Positions 16,796 to 24,119 of a stretch of DNA of 29,027 nucleotides are shown piece by piece. A program made the position numbers and the translations under genes. Numbering within the stretch: the stretch's first letter is position 1; the number at the start of each line of letters is the position of its first letter. The notes under the pieces are model-generated. The model was not told where the DNA came from. It did not search any database and worked only from the letters and a program-made list of their open reading frames with translations. The DNA lies in assembly GCA_009930155.1 (NCBI GenBank), contig RZYX01000019.1:1-29027 (forward strand), read 5' to 3'. This stretch comes from Clostridia bacterium. GTDB taxonomy: Bacteria; Bacillota_A; Clostridia; Oscillospirales; Acutalibacteraceae.

Positions 16796-17501
16796 TATAG
16801 GCAAAGTTCGAAGTTCAAATCAGGATTCATATGCAGCGGGCGAACTGCCAAACGGAGTTGCTTGGGCAGTCGTGTGTGATGGTATGGGTGGAAATGCTGG
16901 CGGAAACATTGCAAGTTCAACTGCCGCAAAGATGATTTCAGAGCAAATCACCTCTTCTTACAGGGATGGAATGAGTACATCTTCGATCAAAAATATATTA
17001 GTAACAGCTATAACAAATGCAAATATAAACATTTTTGACATGTCCCAAGCAAATGAAGAATTAAAGGGAATGGGAACTACTGTTATTGCAGCAATTATAA
17101 TAAACAATACAGTTTGTATTGCACATGCAGGAGATAGTAGGGCTTATCTTATATCAAACAATGATATAACACAGCTAACTAAAGATCATTCTGTTGTTCA
17201 AGCTATGGTAGAAACTGGCAAGCTTACTCCAGCCGAAGCTAAAGTTCATCCAAGAAAAAACTTGATTACTCGTGCACTTGGTGTTGATGAAAATATTCAA
17301 GTTGATTTTTGTGAGGAATTTATTAGCAATGACGAATTTTTATTGATGTGCACTGACGGCCTTACAAATTATATTGAGGTCGATGACATATATAATTTAA
17401 CAAGAGGCGGTAAGTATTATGAGTTTGCCGACAAACTTGTTGAACTTGCAAACAACAATGGTGGTGGAGATAATATAACCGTTGTTGTAATTGCATACTA
17501 A
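16773..17501 (+). CDS. prpC: PP2C-type serine/threonine phosphatase (PrpC/Stp)
   Basis: A metal-dependent protein phosphatase that reverses phosphorylation by the PASTA kinase encoded next to it. PP2C motifs appear in order: TDIGKVRSSNQDSY, VCDGMGG with metal-ligand Asp36, GDSRAYLI, LLMCTDGLTNYI with Asp195, and GGGDNITVVVI with Asp233. At 242 residues it is a bare catalytic domain with no membrane segment, so it acts in the cytoplasm. The start is TTG 16773 inside rlmN, with GGGAG upstream, so its translation is coupled to rlmN. The phosphatase-kinase pair is a conserved cell-wall and growth-state signalling unit in Gram-positive bacteria. Confidence 0.95.
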   Translation: MKIVAKTDIGKVRSSNQDSYAAGELPNGVAWAVVCDGMGGNAGGNIASSTAAKMISEQITSSYRDGMSTSSIKNILVTAITNANINIFDMSQANEELKGMGTTVIAAIIINNTVCIAHAGDSRAYLISNNDITQLTKDHSVVQAMVETGKLTPAEAKVHPRKNLITRALGVDENIQVDFCEEFISNDEFLLMCTDGLTNYIEVDDIYNLTRGGKYYEFADKLVELANNNGGGDNITVVVIAY

Positions 17502-17534
17502 CATCCTTCGAAACAGAATGGAGAGTGCAAATTT

Positions 17535-19703
17535 ATGGATAGTTATGTTGGAAAAAGGCTTGACGGTCGTTATGAAATAAGAGAGATTATCGGCGTCGGT
17601 GGTATGGCAGTTGTTTATAAGGCGTACGATAATATTGACGACCGCATAGTAGCAGTAAAGATTTTAAAAGAAGAATTTCTTGCAAACGAGGAATTTCGCA
17701 GACGCTTTAAAAATGAATCAAAAGCTATTGCAGTGCTTTCTCATCCTAACATCGTAAAGGTTTATGATGTTAGCTTTGGAGATAGATTGCAGTATATTGT
17801 AATGGAATATATTGAAGGAATAACTTTAAAAGAGTATATTGAGCAACAAAAGGTAATTAACTGGAAAGAATCAGTTCATTTTGCCACACAAATTTTGCGA
17901 GCACTTCAACATGCTCATGATAAAGGTATTGTTCATAGGGATGTTAAGCCACAAAACATTTTATTATTGCAAAATGGTAACATAAAAGTAACAGATTTTG
18001 GTATTGCGCGCTTTAGCCGTAGCGAAACACGCACAATGACAGAGAGTGCAATTGGTTCAGTTCATTACATTAGCCCTGAGCAAGCAAGGGGAGAAATAAC
18101 AGATGACAAGGCAGATATTTACTCTGTTGGCGTTGTGCTGTATGAAATGACAACTGGCGAGCTTCCATTTCAGTCTGATAGTGCCGTTTCGGTAGCTATT
18201 ATGCAACTTCAGGCAGATGCAAAAAAGCCAAGAGAGATAAATTCAAACATTCCTCTTGGACTTGAGCAAATCACAATGCGTGCAATGCAAAAGAGTCCAA
18301 AAGAACGCTATCAGTCAGCTGCAGAAATGCTGCTTGATTTGGATGAGTTTAAGCGTAACCCTGCAATAAAGTTCGATTACACATATTTTGTAGACACAGA
18401 ACCAACAAAATTTTTAAACAAGCCAACTCAATCTACATCTTCATTAAATTCCGAAATGGATGAAGAACTTGAGGATGAATATTATGAAGATGATGACCGT
18501 AAGAAGACATTACCTATTCTTATAGGTGTTTTGTCTGCACTTCTTGCTATAATTTTAATTACTATGGGTGGTTTGTTCTTCTTTACAGATGTTTTTAAAT
18601 CTGAAAAGATAGAGGTTCCTAATTTTGTTGGAATGTATTATGAAGATGATATTAAAGATAATCCAGAATATGATGACTATAAATTCTCTGTAACATATGT
18701 AAATAGCTCAAGTTCAAACTCGGGTCAAGTTTCAAAGCAGAGTCCTTATGCTTCATCAAAAGTTACGAAGGGAACAACAATTAAGCTTGAAGTTGTTTCG
18801 GGTGGAACTAAAAAAACTATTCCAGACATTGAAAATGTTGATATTGCAACGGCAAAACAAATGTTAAGTGCAGAAGGATTTACAAGCGTTAATATTATTA
18901 AGCAATATAATGCAAAGCTTGATAAAGGAACAGTTATAAAAAGTGAACCCTCAGGTGGTACCAAAGCAGATGTGTCAACAACTATAACAATTTATGTTGC
19001 AACAGATGTAGATGAAAACTTAGTCGAAGTCCCTAATGTTTGTGAAATGAGCCAAGCTGATGCAAAGGTATTTCTTGAAAGTGTTAATCTTGTGTTAGGT
19101 AAAGTTACGGAAGAAGATAGTAATCTTCCAAAGGGTCAAGTTATTAGACAGAGTATAGATAATCCAGAACCAGTGCCAAAGGGAACCAAAATAGACATTG
19201 TTGTAAGCTCTGGTGTTCCTAGCGTTGGTAATACAACAATTACTATTAAATTGCCAGATGATTCAGGTAAAAATGGAGTTTGCAAAGTTTATGTTAACAA
19301 CGAACTTCTGTCTAGTAAAAATACACTTCTAGATGGTGCGAATTATTCCTTTGAGGTTCAGGGTTCAGGAGCATCAAACAAAGTAAAAGTTCTTATTGAT
19401 AGTTTCGTACTCTATGAATGCAATATAGATTTTACAAAAAATCCAGCTGCAATCGGAAATGTAATAAATAGTGTTGATAAATACCCTGTGTCAAAAGAAG
19501 TCCCACCTGTAATTGGAATGACATTTGATGATGCAAAAAAAGAACTTGCAAAGTACGGATTTACCAATGTTACAAAAACAGAAAAACCTTCGGCAACCGA
19601 AAATATTGGTAAGGTTATAATTCAATCTGAAGATGCAGGAACAAAGGCAAAGACAACAGATGAAATAAAACTTACTATCGGCAAATCTTATTCTCTATTT
19701 TGA
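17535..19703 (+). CDS. prkC: PASTA-domain Ser/Thr protein kinase (PrkC/Stk) with an extra domain
   Basis: A membrane kinase whose outside PASTA repeats sense muropeptides or lipid II and whose inside kinase phosphorylates cell-wall, translation and dormancy proteins. In B. subtilis PrkC triggers spore germination. The kinase domain (about 1-275) has the Gly loop GVGGMAVVYKA, VAVKIL, the catalytic loop HRDVKPQN (Asp136), DFG (Asp154) and SPEQARG. An acidic linker leads to one membrane helix (about 326-350). Outside lie PASTA units at about 359-422, 424-492 and 496-560, then about 94 residues not of PASTA type (562-655), then a fourth PASTA unit (656-720). The insert may be a beta-sandwich. The gene follows prpC by 33 bases and precedes rsgA, as in B. 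subtilis. Confidence 0.95.
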   Translation: MDSYVGKRLDGRYEIREIIGVGGMAVVYKAYDNIDDRIVAVKILKEEFLANEEFRRRFKNESKAIAVLSHPNIVKVYDVSFGDRLQYIVMEYIEGITLKEYIEQQKVINWKESVHFATQILRALQHAHDKGIVHRDVKPQNILLLQNGNIKVTDFGIARFSRSETRTMTESAIGSVHYISPEQARGEITDDKADIYSVGVVLYEMTTGELPFQSDSAVSVAIMQLQADAKKPREINSNIPLGLEQITMRAMQKSPKERYQSAAEMLLDLDEFKRNPAIKFDYTYFVDTEPTKFLNKPTQSTSSLNSEMDEELEDEYYEDDDRKKTLPILIGVLSALLAIILITMGGLFFFTDVFKSEKIEVPNFVGMYYEDDIKDNPEYDDYKFSVTYVNSSSSNSGQVSKQSPYASSKVTKGTTIKLEVVSGGTKKTIPDIENVDIATAKQMLSAEGFTSVNIIKQYNAKLDKGTVIKSEPSGGTKADVSTTITIYVATDVDENLVEVPNVCEMSQADAKVFLESVNLVLGKVTEEDSNLPKGQVIRQSIDNPEPVPKGTKIDIVVSSGVPSVGNTTITIKLPDDSGKNGVCKVYVNNELLSSKNTLLDGANYSFEVQGSGASNKVKVLIDSFVLYECNIDFTKNPAAIGNVINSVDKYPVSKEVPPVIGMTFDDAKKELAKYGFTNVTKTEKPSATENIGKVIIQSEDAGTKAKTTDEIKLTIGKSYSLF

Positions 19704-19719
19704 TTGGGGTCGAATGTTT

Positions 19720-20598
19720 ATGCAACAAAGCGGACTTATAATTAAAGGAATAGGCGGTTTCTACTATGTGGAAACCGCCTGCGAAGTTCTTGAATGTAAA
19801 GCAAGAGGCATATTCCGCAAGGATAAAATAACGCCTTTTGTTGGGGACTTTGTAAAAATTTCTGTAAACACAGATGCAGAGAATATAATAGATGAAATAG
19901 AGCCCCGCAGAAATTGTTTAAAGCGTCCGCCTATATCAAATTTAGATCAGCTCATAATAGTTGCATCATCCTGCGACCCAAGTCCAAGCACTTTGATTAT
20001 AGACAAGCTTACGGCTATTGCGTGTAATAAAAACATTGAGCCAATAATAGTGTTTAATAAAACTGATTTGAAAAATGTTGATGAACTTATCAATATTTAC
20101 AATTTGGCAGGGTTCAAGACCTTTGCAGTATCTGGTAAAAAGGGCGAGGGACTCGAAGAGCTTAAAAATGTTTTGAGTAATAAGATAAGTGCTTTTACAG
20201 GAAACTCAGGTGTTGGAAAGTCAACTTTACTTAATTGTATTGATAACCGATTGGGACTTTCTACAGGCGAAATTAGCGAGAAACTTGGCAGAGGCAGACA
20301 CACAACAAGGGAAACGCAGCTGTTTAAAGTTCAGGGTGGTTATGTTGCAGACACACCTGGATTTTCATCTCTTGAAATTGAAAGAAATGAAATAATAAAA
20401 AAGGATGACTTACAATATTGTTTTCCAGAATTTGCACCATATATAGGTGGTTGTAAATTCACCTCGTGTGCTCATATTAATGATAAAGGTTGCAGTATAA
20501 TAGAAGCTGTTAAAAACGGAGAAATAAGTCAGTCAAGGCATAATAGTTATACATCAATGTACAATGATGTTAAAAACATAAAAGATTGGGAGCTTTAA
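19720..20598 (+). CDS. rsgA: Ribosome small subunit-dependent GTPase RsgA
   Basis: RsgA (YjeQ/CpgA) is a circularly permuted GTPase that checks late assembly of the 30S subunit. An N-terminal OB fold (about 1-65) is followed by the permuted GTPase: FNKTDL (G4) comes before GNSGVGKST (G1, from residue 161) and DTPGFSS (G3). A C-terminal zinc finger follows with Cys/His ligands in CKFTSCAHINDKGC. The 292-residue length is typical. I prefer ATG 19720, ten bases after GGGG (19706-19709); ATG 19714 is only four bases from it. It is the last gene of the operon, and the stop codon lies in the loop of the terminator. The genes rpe and thiN that follow it in B. subtilis are absent. Confidence 0.95.
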   Translation: MQQSGLIIKGIGGFYYVETACEVLECKARGIFRKDKITPFVGDFVKISVNTDAENIIDEIEPRRNCLKRPPISNLDQLIIVASSCDPSPSTLIIDKLTAIACNKNIEPIIVFNKTDLKNVDELINIYNLAGFKTFAVSGKKGEGLEELKNVLSNKISAFTGNSGVGKSTLLNCIDNRLGLSTGEISEKLGRGRHTTRETQLFKVQGGYVADTPGFSSLEIERNEIIKKDDLQYCFPEFAPYIGGCKFTSCAHINDKGCSIIEAVKNGEISQSRHNSYTSMYNDVKNIKDWEL

Positions 20599-20612
20599 AG
20601 GCTCCCTTTTTT
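20588..20612 (+). terminator. Intrinsic terminator of the yicC-rsgA operon
   Basis: GGGAGC (20588-20593) pairs with GCTCCC (20601-20606) over a seven-base loop that contains the rsgA stop codon, followed by six T residues. It separates rsgA from the spoVM promoter directly downstream. Confidence 0.85.
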
Positions 20613-20618
20613 CTATTT

Positions 20619-20647
20619 TTCACACATTTATTTTAAAAGCGTATAAT
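20619..20647 (+). promoter_or_regulatory. spoVM: Strong promoter of spoVM
   Basis: TTCACA (20619-20624), exactly 17 bases, then a perfect TATAAT (20642-20647); start site near 20654. In B. subtilis spoVM is read by mother-cell sigma-E. CGTATAAT (20640-20647) also resembles a sigma-E -10 (CATACAAT type), but no good sigma-E -35 is seen, so which sigma factor acts is open. Confidence 0.6.
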
Positions 20648-20689
20648 GTAATAGCTTTGATTGCTAAGATATAGTTGGGAGGATATCAT

Positions 20690-20773
20690 ATGAAGATTGT
20701 AGTACTCAGGAGTCCCAAGGTTATAAGAGGATTTTTAAGATTTATCTTTGGTATAAAAAAGGAAGAAGTTTAG
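20690..20773 (+). CDS. spoVM: Stage V sporulation protein M (27-residue amphipathic peptide)
   Basis: SpoVM is a tiny amphipathic helix that inserts into the outer forespore membrane by sensing its positive curvature and recruits SpoIVA, so that the coat assembles only there. The ORF encodes 27 residues starting MKIVVLRSPKVIRGF and ending GIKKEEV, close to the 26 of B. subtilis SpoVM (MKFYTIKLPKFLGG start). Pro9, Lys10, Gly14, Arg17 and Gly21 match in an ungapped alignment with the B. subtilis protein as I remember it. A strong GGGAGG (20677-20682) lies seven bases before ATG 20690. Position also fits: in B. subtilis spoVM lies a short distance downstream of the rsgA homologue cpgA. The gene is too short for most ORF callers. 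Confidence 0.88.
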   Translation: MKIVVLRSPKVIRGFLRFIFGIKKEEV

Positions 20774-20809
20774 CTATAACATAATAAAAAGGTAGTTACT
20801 TAAAACACA

Positions 20810-20877
20810 GCACTGTCCTAAACAATATAAAGCTTATAAAATAGCTTTTGTTAAATTGTTTAGGGCGGTGTATTTTT
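20810..20877 (+). terminator. Long two-part hairpin between spoVM and the SipL-like gene
   Basis: A 17-bp stem joins 20810-20826 to 20855-20871 with three internal or terminal G-U pairs. Inside it AAAGCT (20829-20834) can pair with AGCTTT (20843-20848). It is followed by A and five T residues (20873-20877). It is most simply the spoVM terminator. The rest of this 209-base gap (20774-20982) holds no gene I can support. Confidence 0.65.
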
Positions 20878-20982
20878 ACGCTTGTTTTATAAAAATAAAG
20901 AGTAGAAAAATTTTTATCATAAAAAGGACAGGGCGGGAATATAGATTGATAGACAGCAAATTGCAAAAGGAGATGCGACTGT

Positions 20983-22515
20983 ATGGATTTAAAGATAACA
21001 AAGGAAGCTGTGTGCATAAACGAAACAATATACGAAGGCTCTGTTGAACAGGCAATAGACAGTGATGTTACGCTGCCTGATTATTGTCCTGATATTCTTC
21101 GCGTACTAAAATGCACAATAATGCCAAGGATAAACTCAACCCAAACAGCAGGAGACAGAATAACAGTTGATGGGTCGGCACTTTTACGGGCAATTTATGT
21201 ATCAGAAAACGGAAGAATGCATTGTTATGAACAGAGTATACCATTTTCAAAATTCATTGAGAAAAAGGGATTAGAAAGCAATCCTTTTGTAAAGGTTAGG
21301 ATAAAAACGGAATATATAAACTGTAGAGCAGTTAGCCAAAGAAGGCTTGATATTCACGGTGCATTATCTGTTAATTTTATGGTTGTATCAAAAAAGCCAA
21401 AAGAAATTTTAAGCGATGCACAGGGTGAAGGTATTCAGACAAAGAAAAAATGTATTGAAGTAAGTAGTGTAGTTGGTAGTACAAGTAGAGCTTTCCCACT
21501 TACAGATGTTCTTGAAATAGGTGCAAGTAAACCACCTATAGCACAAATGGTAAGAACAAGTGCATTTGCAACCGCAAGTGAAATAAAAGTTATAAATAAT
21601 AAGGTAATGATAAAAGGCGAACTTATAATTAATGCTATGTATAGTGCAGATACAACAGAGGCATCACTTGAAACAATCGAAACATCATTACCGATAAGCC
21701 AAGTAGTTGAGCTTGCAGGTATTACAGAAGATTGCACAACAGATATAATGCTTGATTTAACGAGTATAGATATTATTCCAAAAGCAGATAGTTCTGGCTC
21801 TATGCGTTTGCTTGATATAACAGCAAGAGTAGATGCCACTCTTAATGCTACTAAAATAATGAATATACCGATAATTATTGATGCTTATTCAACACAGTAT
21901 GAAATAGAATCAGAAAGCAAAATAGTAGATTTTAAACGACTATTAGAAAGTTTTACAGAAACAAATCTGTGCCGAAGTTCAATTGATGTTTCTGGAATAG
22001 GTATAAAAAAAGTGCTGGATATGTGGTGCTCTGATATAACATCGTCCTCACATATTCATGAAGAAGAACTTGTTATAAGAGGTACAATAAATGTTTGTAT
22101 GCTTGTTGAAGATGCCGATAATCAAATCGGTTATATAGAAAGACAGATAAATTACGAGCATAAACGCAAAACAATAGTTACAGAAAAAATAGAGTGTGAT
22201 CCATTCGTTAGCGTTTGTGCATCCAGCTTTGTAATTGGAGCTGGCGAGAGCATAGATGTGAGAGTAGAGATAAAGGTTCAGGCAAGTGTTTTTGCCGTGT
22301 CATCAAGCAGAATGATAGACAGTATAACTATTGATGAAGAACAGGGCAAGAAAAAAACCAAAGCATCGCTTACCATATATTTTTCACAACAAGGCGAAAG
22401 CGTGTGGGAGATAGCCAGAAGATATAACACCACTTTAGAAGCAATAATGCAAGAGAACTCTTTGACAGAAGAAAAAGTGTTAGAAAATGCTATGCTTCTT
22501 ATACCGGGAATATAA
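20983..22515 (+). CDS. sipL: SPOCS/DUF3794-LysM spore coat protein, probable SipL
   Basis: A 510-residue protein with repeated DUF3794/SPOCS domains (roughly residues 30-140, 165-280 and 325-440) and a C-terminal LysM domain (about 462-509, from QQGESVWEIARRYNTTLEAI to MLLIPGI). This is the domain plan of C. difficile SipL, a mother-cell protein whose LysM domain binds SpoIVA to anchor the coat to the forespore and which stands in for SpoVID of Bacillus. The N-terminal TLPDYCPDILRVLKC motif is typical of clostridial members. No signal peptide or membrane helix is present, as expected for a mother-cell coat protein. ATG 20983 follows AAAGGAG (20966-20972). The gene stands 15 bases before spoIVA, which strengthens the SipL call. 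Another SPOCS-LysM paralogue role is the alternative. Confidence 0.85.
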   Translation: MDLKITKEAVCINETIYEGSVEQAIDSDVTLPDYCPDILRVLKCTIMPRINSTQTAGDRITVDGSALLRAIYVSENGRMHCYEQSIPFSKFIEKKGLESNPFVKVRIKTEYINCRAVSQRRLDIHGALSVNFMVVSKKPKEILSDAQGEGIQTKKKCIEVSSVVGSTSRAFPLTDVLEIGASKPPIAQMVRTSAFATASEIKVINNKVMIKGELIINAMYSADTTEASLETIETSLPISQVVELAGITEDCTTDIMLDLTSIDIIPKADSSGSMRLLDITARVDATLNATKIMNIPIIIDAYSTQYEIESESKIVDFKRLLESFTETNLCRSSIDVSGIGIKKVLDMWCSDITSSSHIHEEELVIRGTINVCMLVEDADNQIGYIERQINYEHKRKTIVTEKIECDPFVSVCASSFVIGAGESIDVRVEIKVQASVFAVSSSRMIDSITIDEEQGKKKTKASLTIYFSQQGESVWEIARRYNTTLEAIMQENSLTEEKVLENAMLLIPGI

Positions 22516-22530
22516 AAAGGGGGTAATAAT

Positions 22531-24009
22531 ATGGAAGAGAACAATATATATAACGATATTGCCCAAAGGACACAAGGCGATATATACATAGGTGTTGTCG
22601 GTCCTGTTAGAACGGGTAAATCAACTTTTATAAAACGATTTATGGATGAGATGGTATTACCAAACATTGAGGGTGAATATCAAAGAGAACGTGCTATGGA
22701 TGAAATGCCACAATCATCCGCTGGAAGAACAATAATGACAACAGAGCCAAAATTTATTCCAGAAGATGCAATAGATATAGTGATGCCTGATCAAGCACAT
22801 TTTAGAGTAAGAATGATAGATTGTGTAGGATATATTGTTCCTAGTTCTCTGGGATACATTGAGGATGACCAACCAAGAATGGTTAGAACTCCATGGTATG
22901 AGCATGAGATACCATTTAATATGGCTGCAGAAATGGGTACACAAAAAGTAATAAGTGAGCATTCTACAATTGGACTTGTAATTACTACGGATGGAAGTAT
23001 AAGTGACATACCTCGAGATGAGTATGAAGAGGCAGAAGAGCGTGTAATAAATGAACTTAAAGAAATTAATAAACCGTTTGTAGTTCTTCTTAATTGTATG
23101 TATCCACAAACACAAAATGCAAGAGCACTTGCAACAAGCCTTATGCAAAAATATGAAGTGCCAGTTATTCCTGTTAACTGTTTAGAGATGGATGAACAGG
23201 AGATAAAAGCAGTTTTAGCACAAGTGTTATTTGAATTCCCCATAAAAGAAATCTCAATTAATATGCCTAGCTGGCTTATGTCGCTTGATTCTAAACATTG
23301 GCTTCGTGAAAGTACATTTAAATCAATTGAGATGTCGGCACACTCAGTTTCACATGTACGAGATGTAAACACCCTTGTTACAGAAATATGCACTTGTGAG
23401 CATATAGAAACATCGCAGATAGTATCGATGAATCTTGCAACAGGTAGTGCAGAAATCTCAGTAACAATGAATCAAGAGCTGTTCTATAAGGTGATTGCTG
23501 AGAGCACAGGTCTTGAGATTGATTGTGAACAAGGTCTTATGAACTGCATTGTAGAGCTAGCAAGAGTCAAAAAAGAATACGACAGGTTAAAGGGAGCACT
23601 TGATGAGGTGGAGGCAACTGGCTATGGAATAGTTATGCCAACAATTGATGAGTTAACTCTTGAAGAACCAGAAATAATGAAACAAGGTGGAAGATACGGA
23701 GTTAGGCTTTGTGCTTCAGCACCATCGATACACATGATAAAAGCAAATATCACTACAGAAGTTGCACCAATAGTAGGCTCCGAGAGTCAGTCTGAAGAGC
23801 TTGTTATGTATCTGCTTAAGGAGTTTGAAGAGAACCCTGCAAAGATATGGGATTCTAACATTTTTGGCAAGTCACTTAATGATTTGGTAAACGAGGGGCT
23901 TCGCAACAAGCTTTACCATATGCCTACTGATGCACGAATGAAACTTCAAGAGACACTTGAAAAAGTAATAAACGAGGGATGTAGCGGATTAGTTTGCATA
24001 ATATTGTAA
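22531..24009 (+). CDS. spoIVA: Stage IV sporulation protein A (coat basement ATPase)
   Basis: SpoIVA is a cytoskeletal ATPase of the mother cell. It is recruited by SpoVM to the forespore surface, hydrolyses ATP and polymerises irreversibly into the basement layer on which the coat builds. The N-terminal signature NIYNDIAQRTQGDIYIGVVG and Walker A GPVRTGKST with Lys30 agree in position with B. subtilis SpoIVA. The TRAFAC-like GTPase-derived domain covers about 1-240. The central region follows, and the C-terminus ends in CSGLVCIIL, the conserved membrane-targeting end. The 492-residue length matches the family. The ribosome site AAAAGGGGG precedes ATG 22531. It forms an apparent two-gene unit with the SipL-like gene and ends at a strong terminator. 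Confidence 0.97.
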   Translation: MEENNIYNDIAQRTQGDIYIGVVGPVRTGKSTFIKRFMDEMVLPNIEGEYQRERAMDEMPQSSAGRTIMTTEPKFIPEDAIDIVMPDQAHFRVRMIDCVGYIVPSSLGYIEDDQPRMVRTPWYEHEIPFNMAAEMGTQKVISEHSTIGLVITTDGSISDIPRDEYEEAEERVINELKEINKPFVVLLNCMYPQTQNARALATSLMQKYEVPVIPVNCLEMDEQEIKAVLAQVLFEFPIKEISINMPSWLMSLDSKHWLRESTFKSIEMSAHSVSHVRDVNTLVTEICTCEHIETSQIVSMNLATGSAEISVTMNQELFYKVIAESTGLEIDCEQGLMNCIVELARVKKEYDRLKGALDEVEATGYGIVMPTIDELTLEEPEIMKQGGRYGVRLCASAPSIHMIKANITTEVAPIVGSESQSEELVMYLLKEFEENPAKIWDSNIFGKSLNDLVNEGLRNKLYHMPTDARMKLQETLEKVINEGCSGLVCIIL

Positions 24010-24049
24010 ATAGTCAAGTTTATGCCAATTAACATTAGAATAAAAAATG

Positions 24050-24091
24050 CCACTATTGTAGTTGATTTAACTCTACAATAGTGGTTTTTTT
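24050..24091. terminator. Bidirectional terminator between spoIVA and the DUF2804 gene
   Basis: A perfect 12-bp stem joins CCACTATTGTAG (24050-24061) to CTACAATAGTGG (24073-24084) over an 11-base loop. Seven T residues follow on the + strand, and six A residues (24042-24047) precede it, giving a U tract on the minus strand. It lies between two convergent genes. Confidence 0.9.
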
Positions 24092-24119
24092 GTTTTATAT
24101 AATTGTTTTTATGTTCTAA

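Noticed and set aside
20880..20982. A sigma-E or sigma-A promoter directly before the SipL-like gene
   Set aside because: CATAAAAA near 20918 is a partial sigma-E -10 but no -35 element stands at the right distance; no sigma-A pair was convincing.
20856..21047. 63-codon + strand frame across the sipL start
   Set aside because: It begins within the 3' arm of the hairpin, overlaps the SipL start in another frame and has no ribosome site or recognisable motif.
22791..23393. 200-codon open frame on the minus strand inside spoIVA
   Set aside because: It is fully antisense to a clearly conserved gene, has no recognisable domain and follows the codon pattern of the opposite strand.
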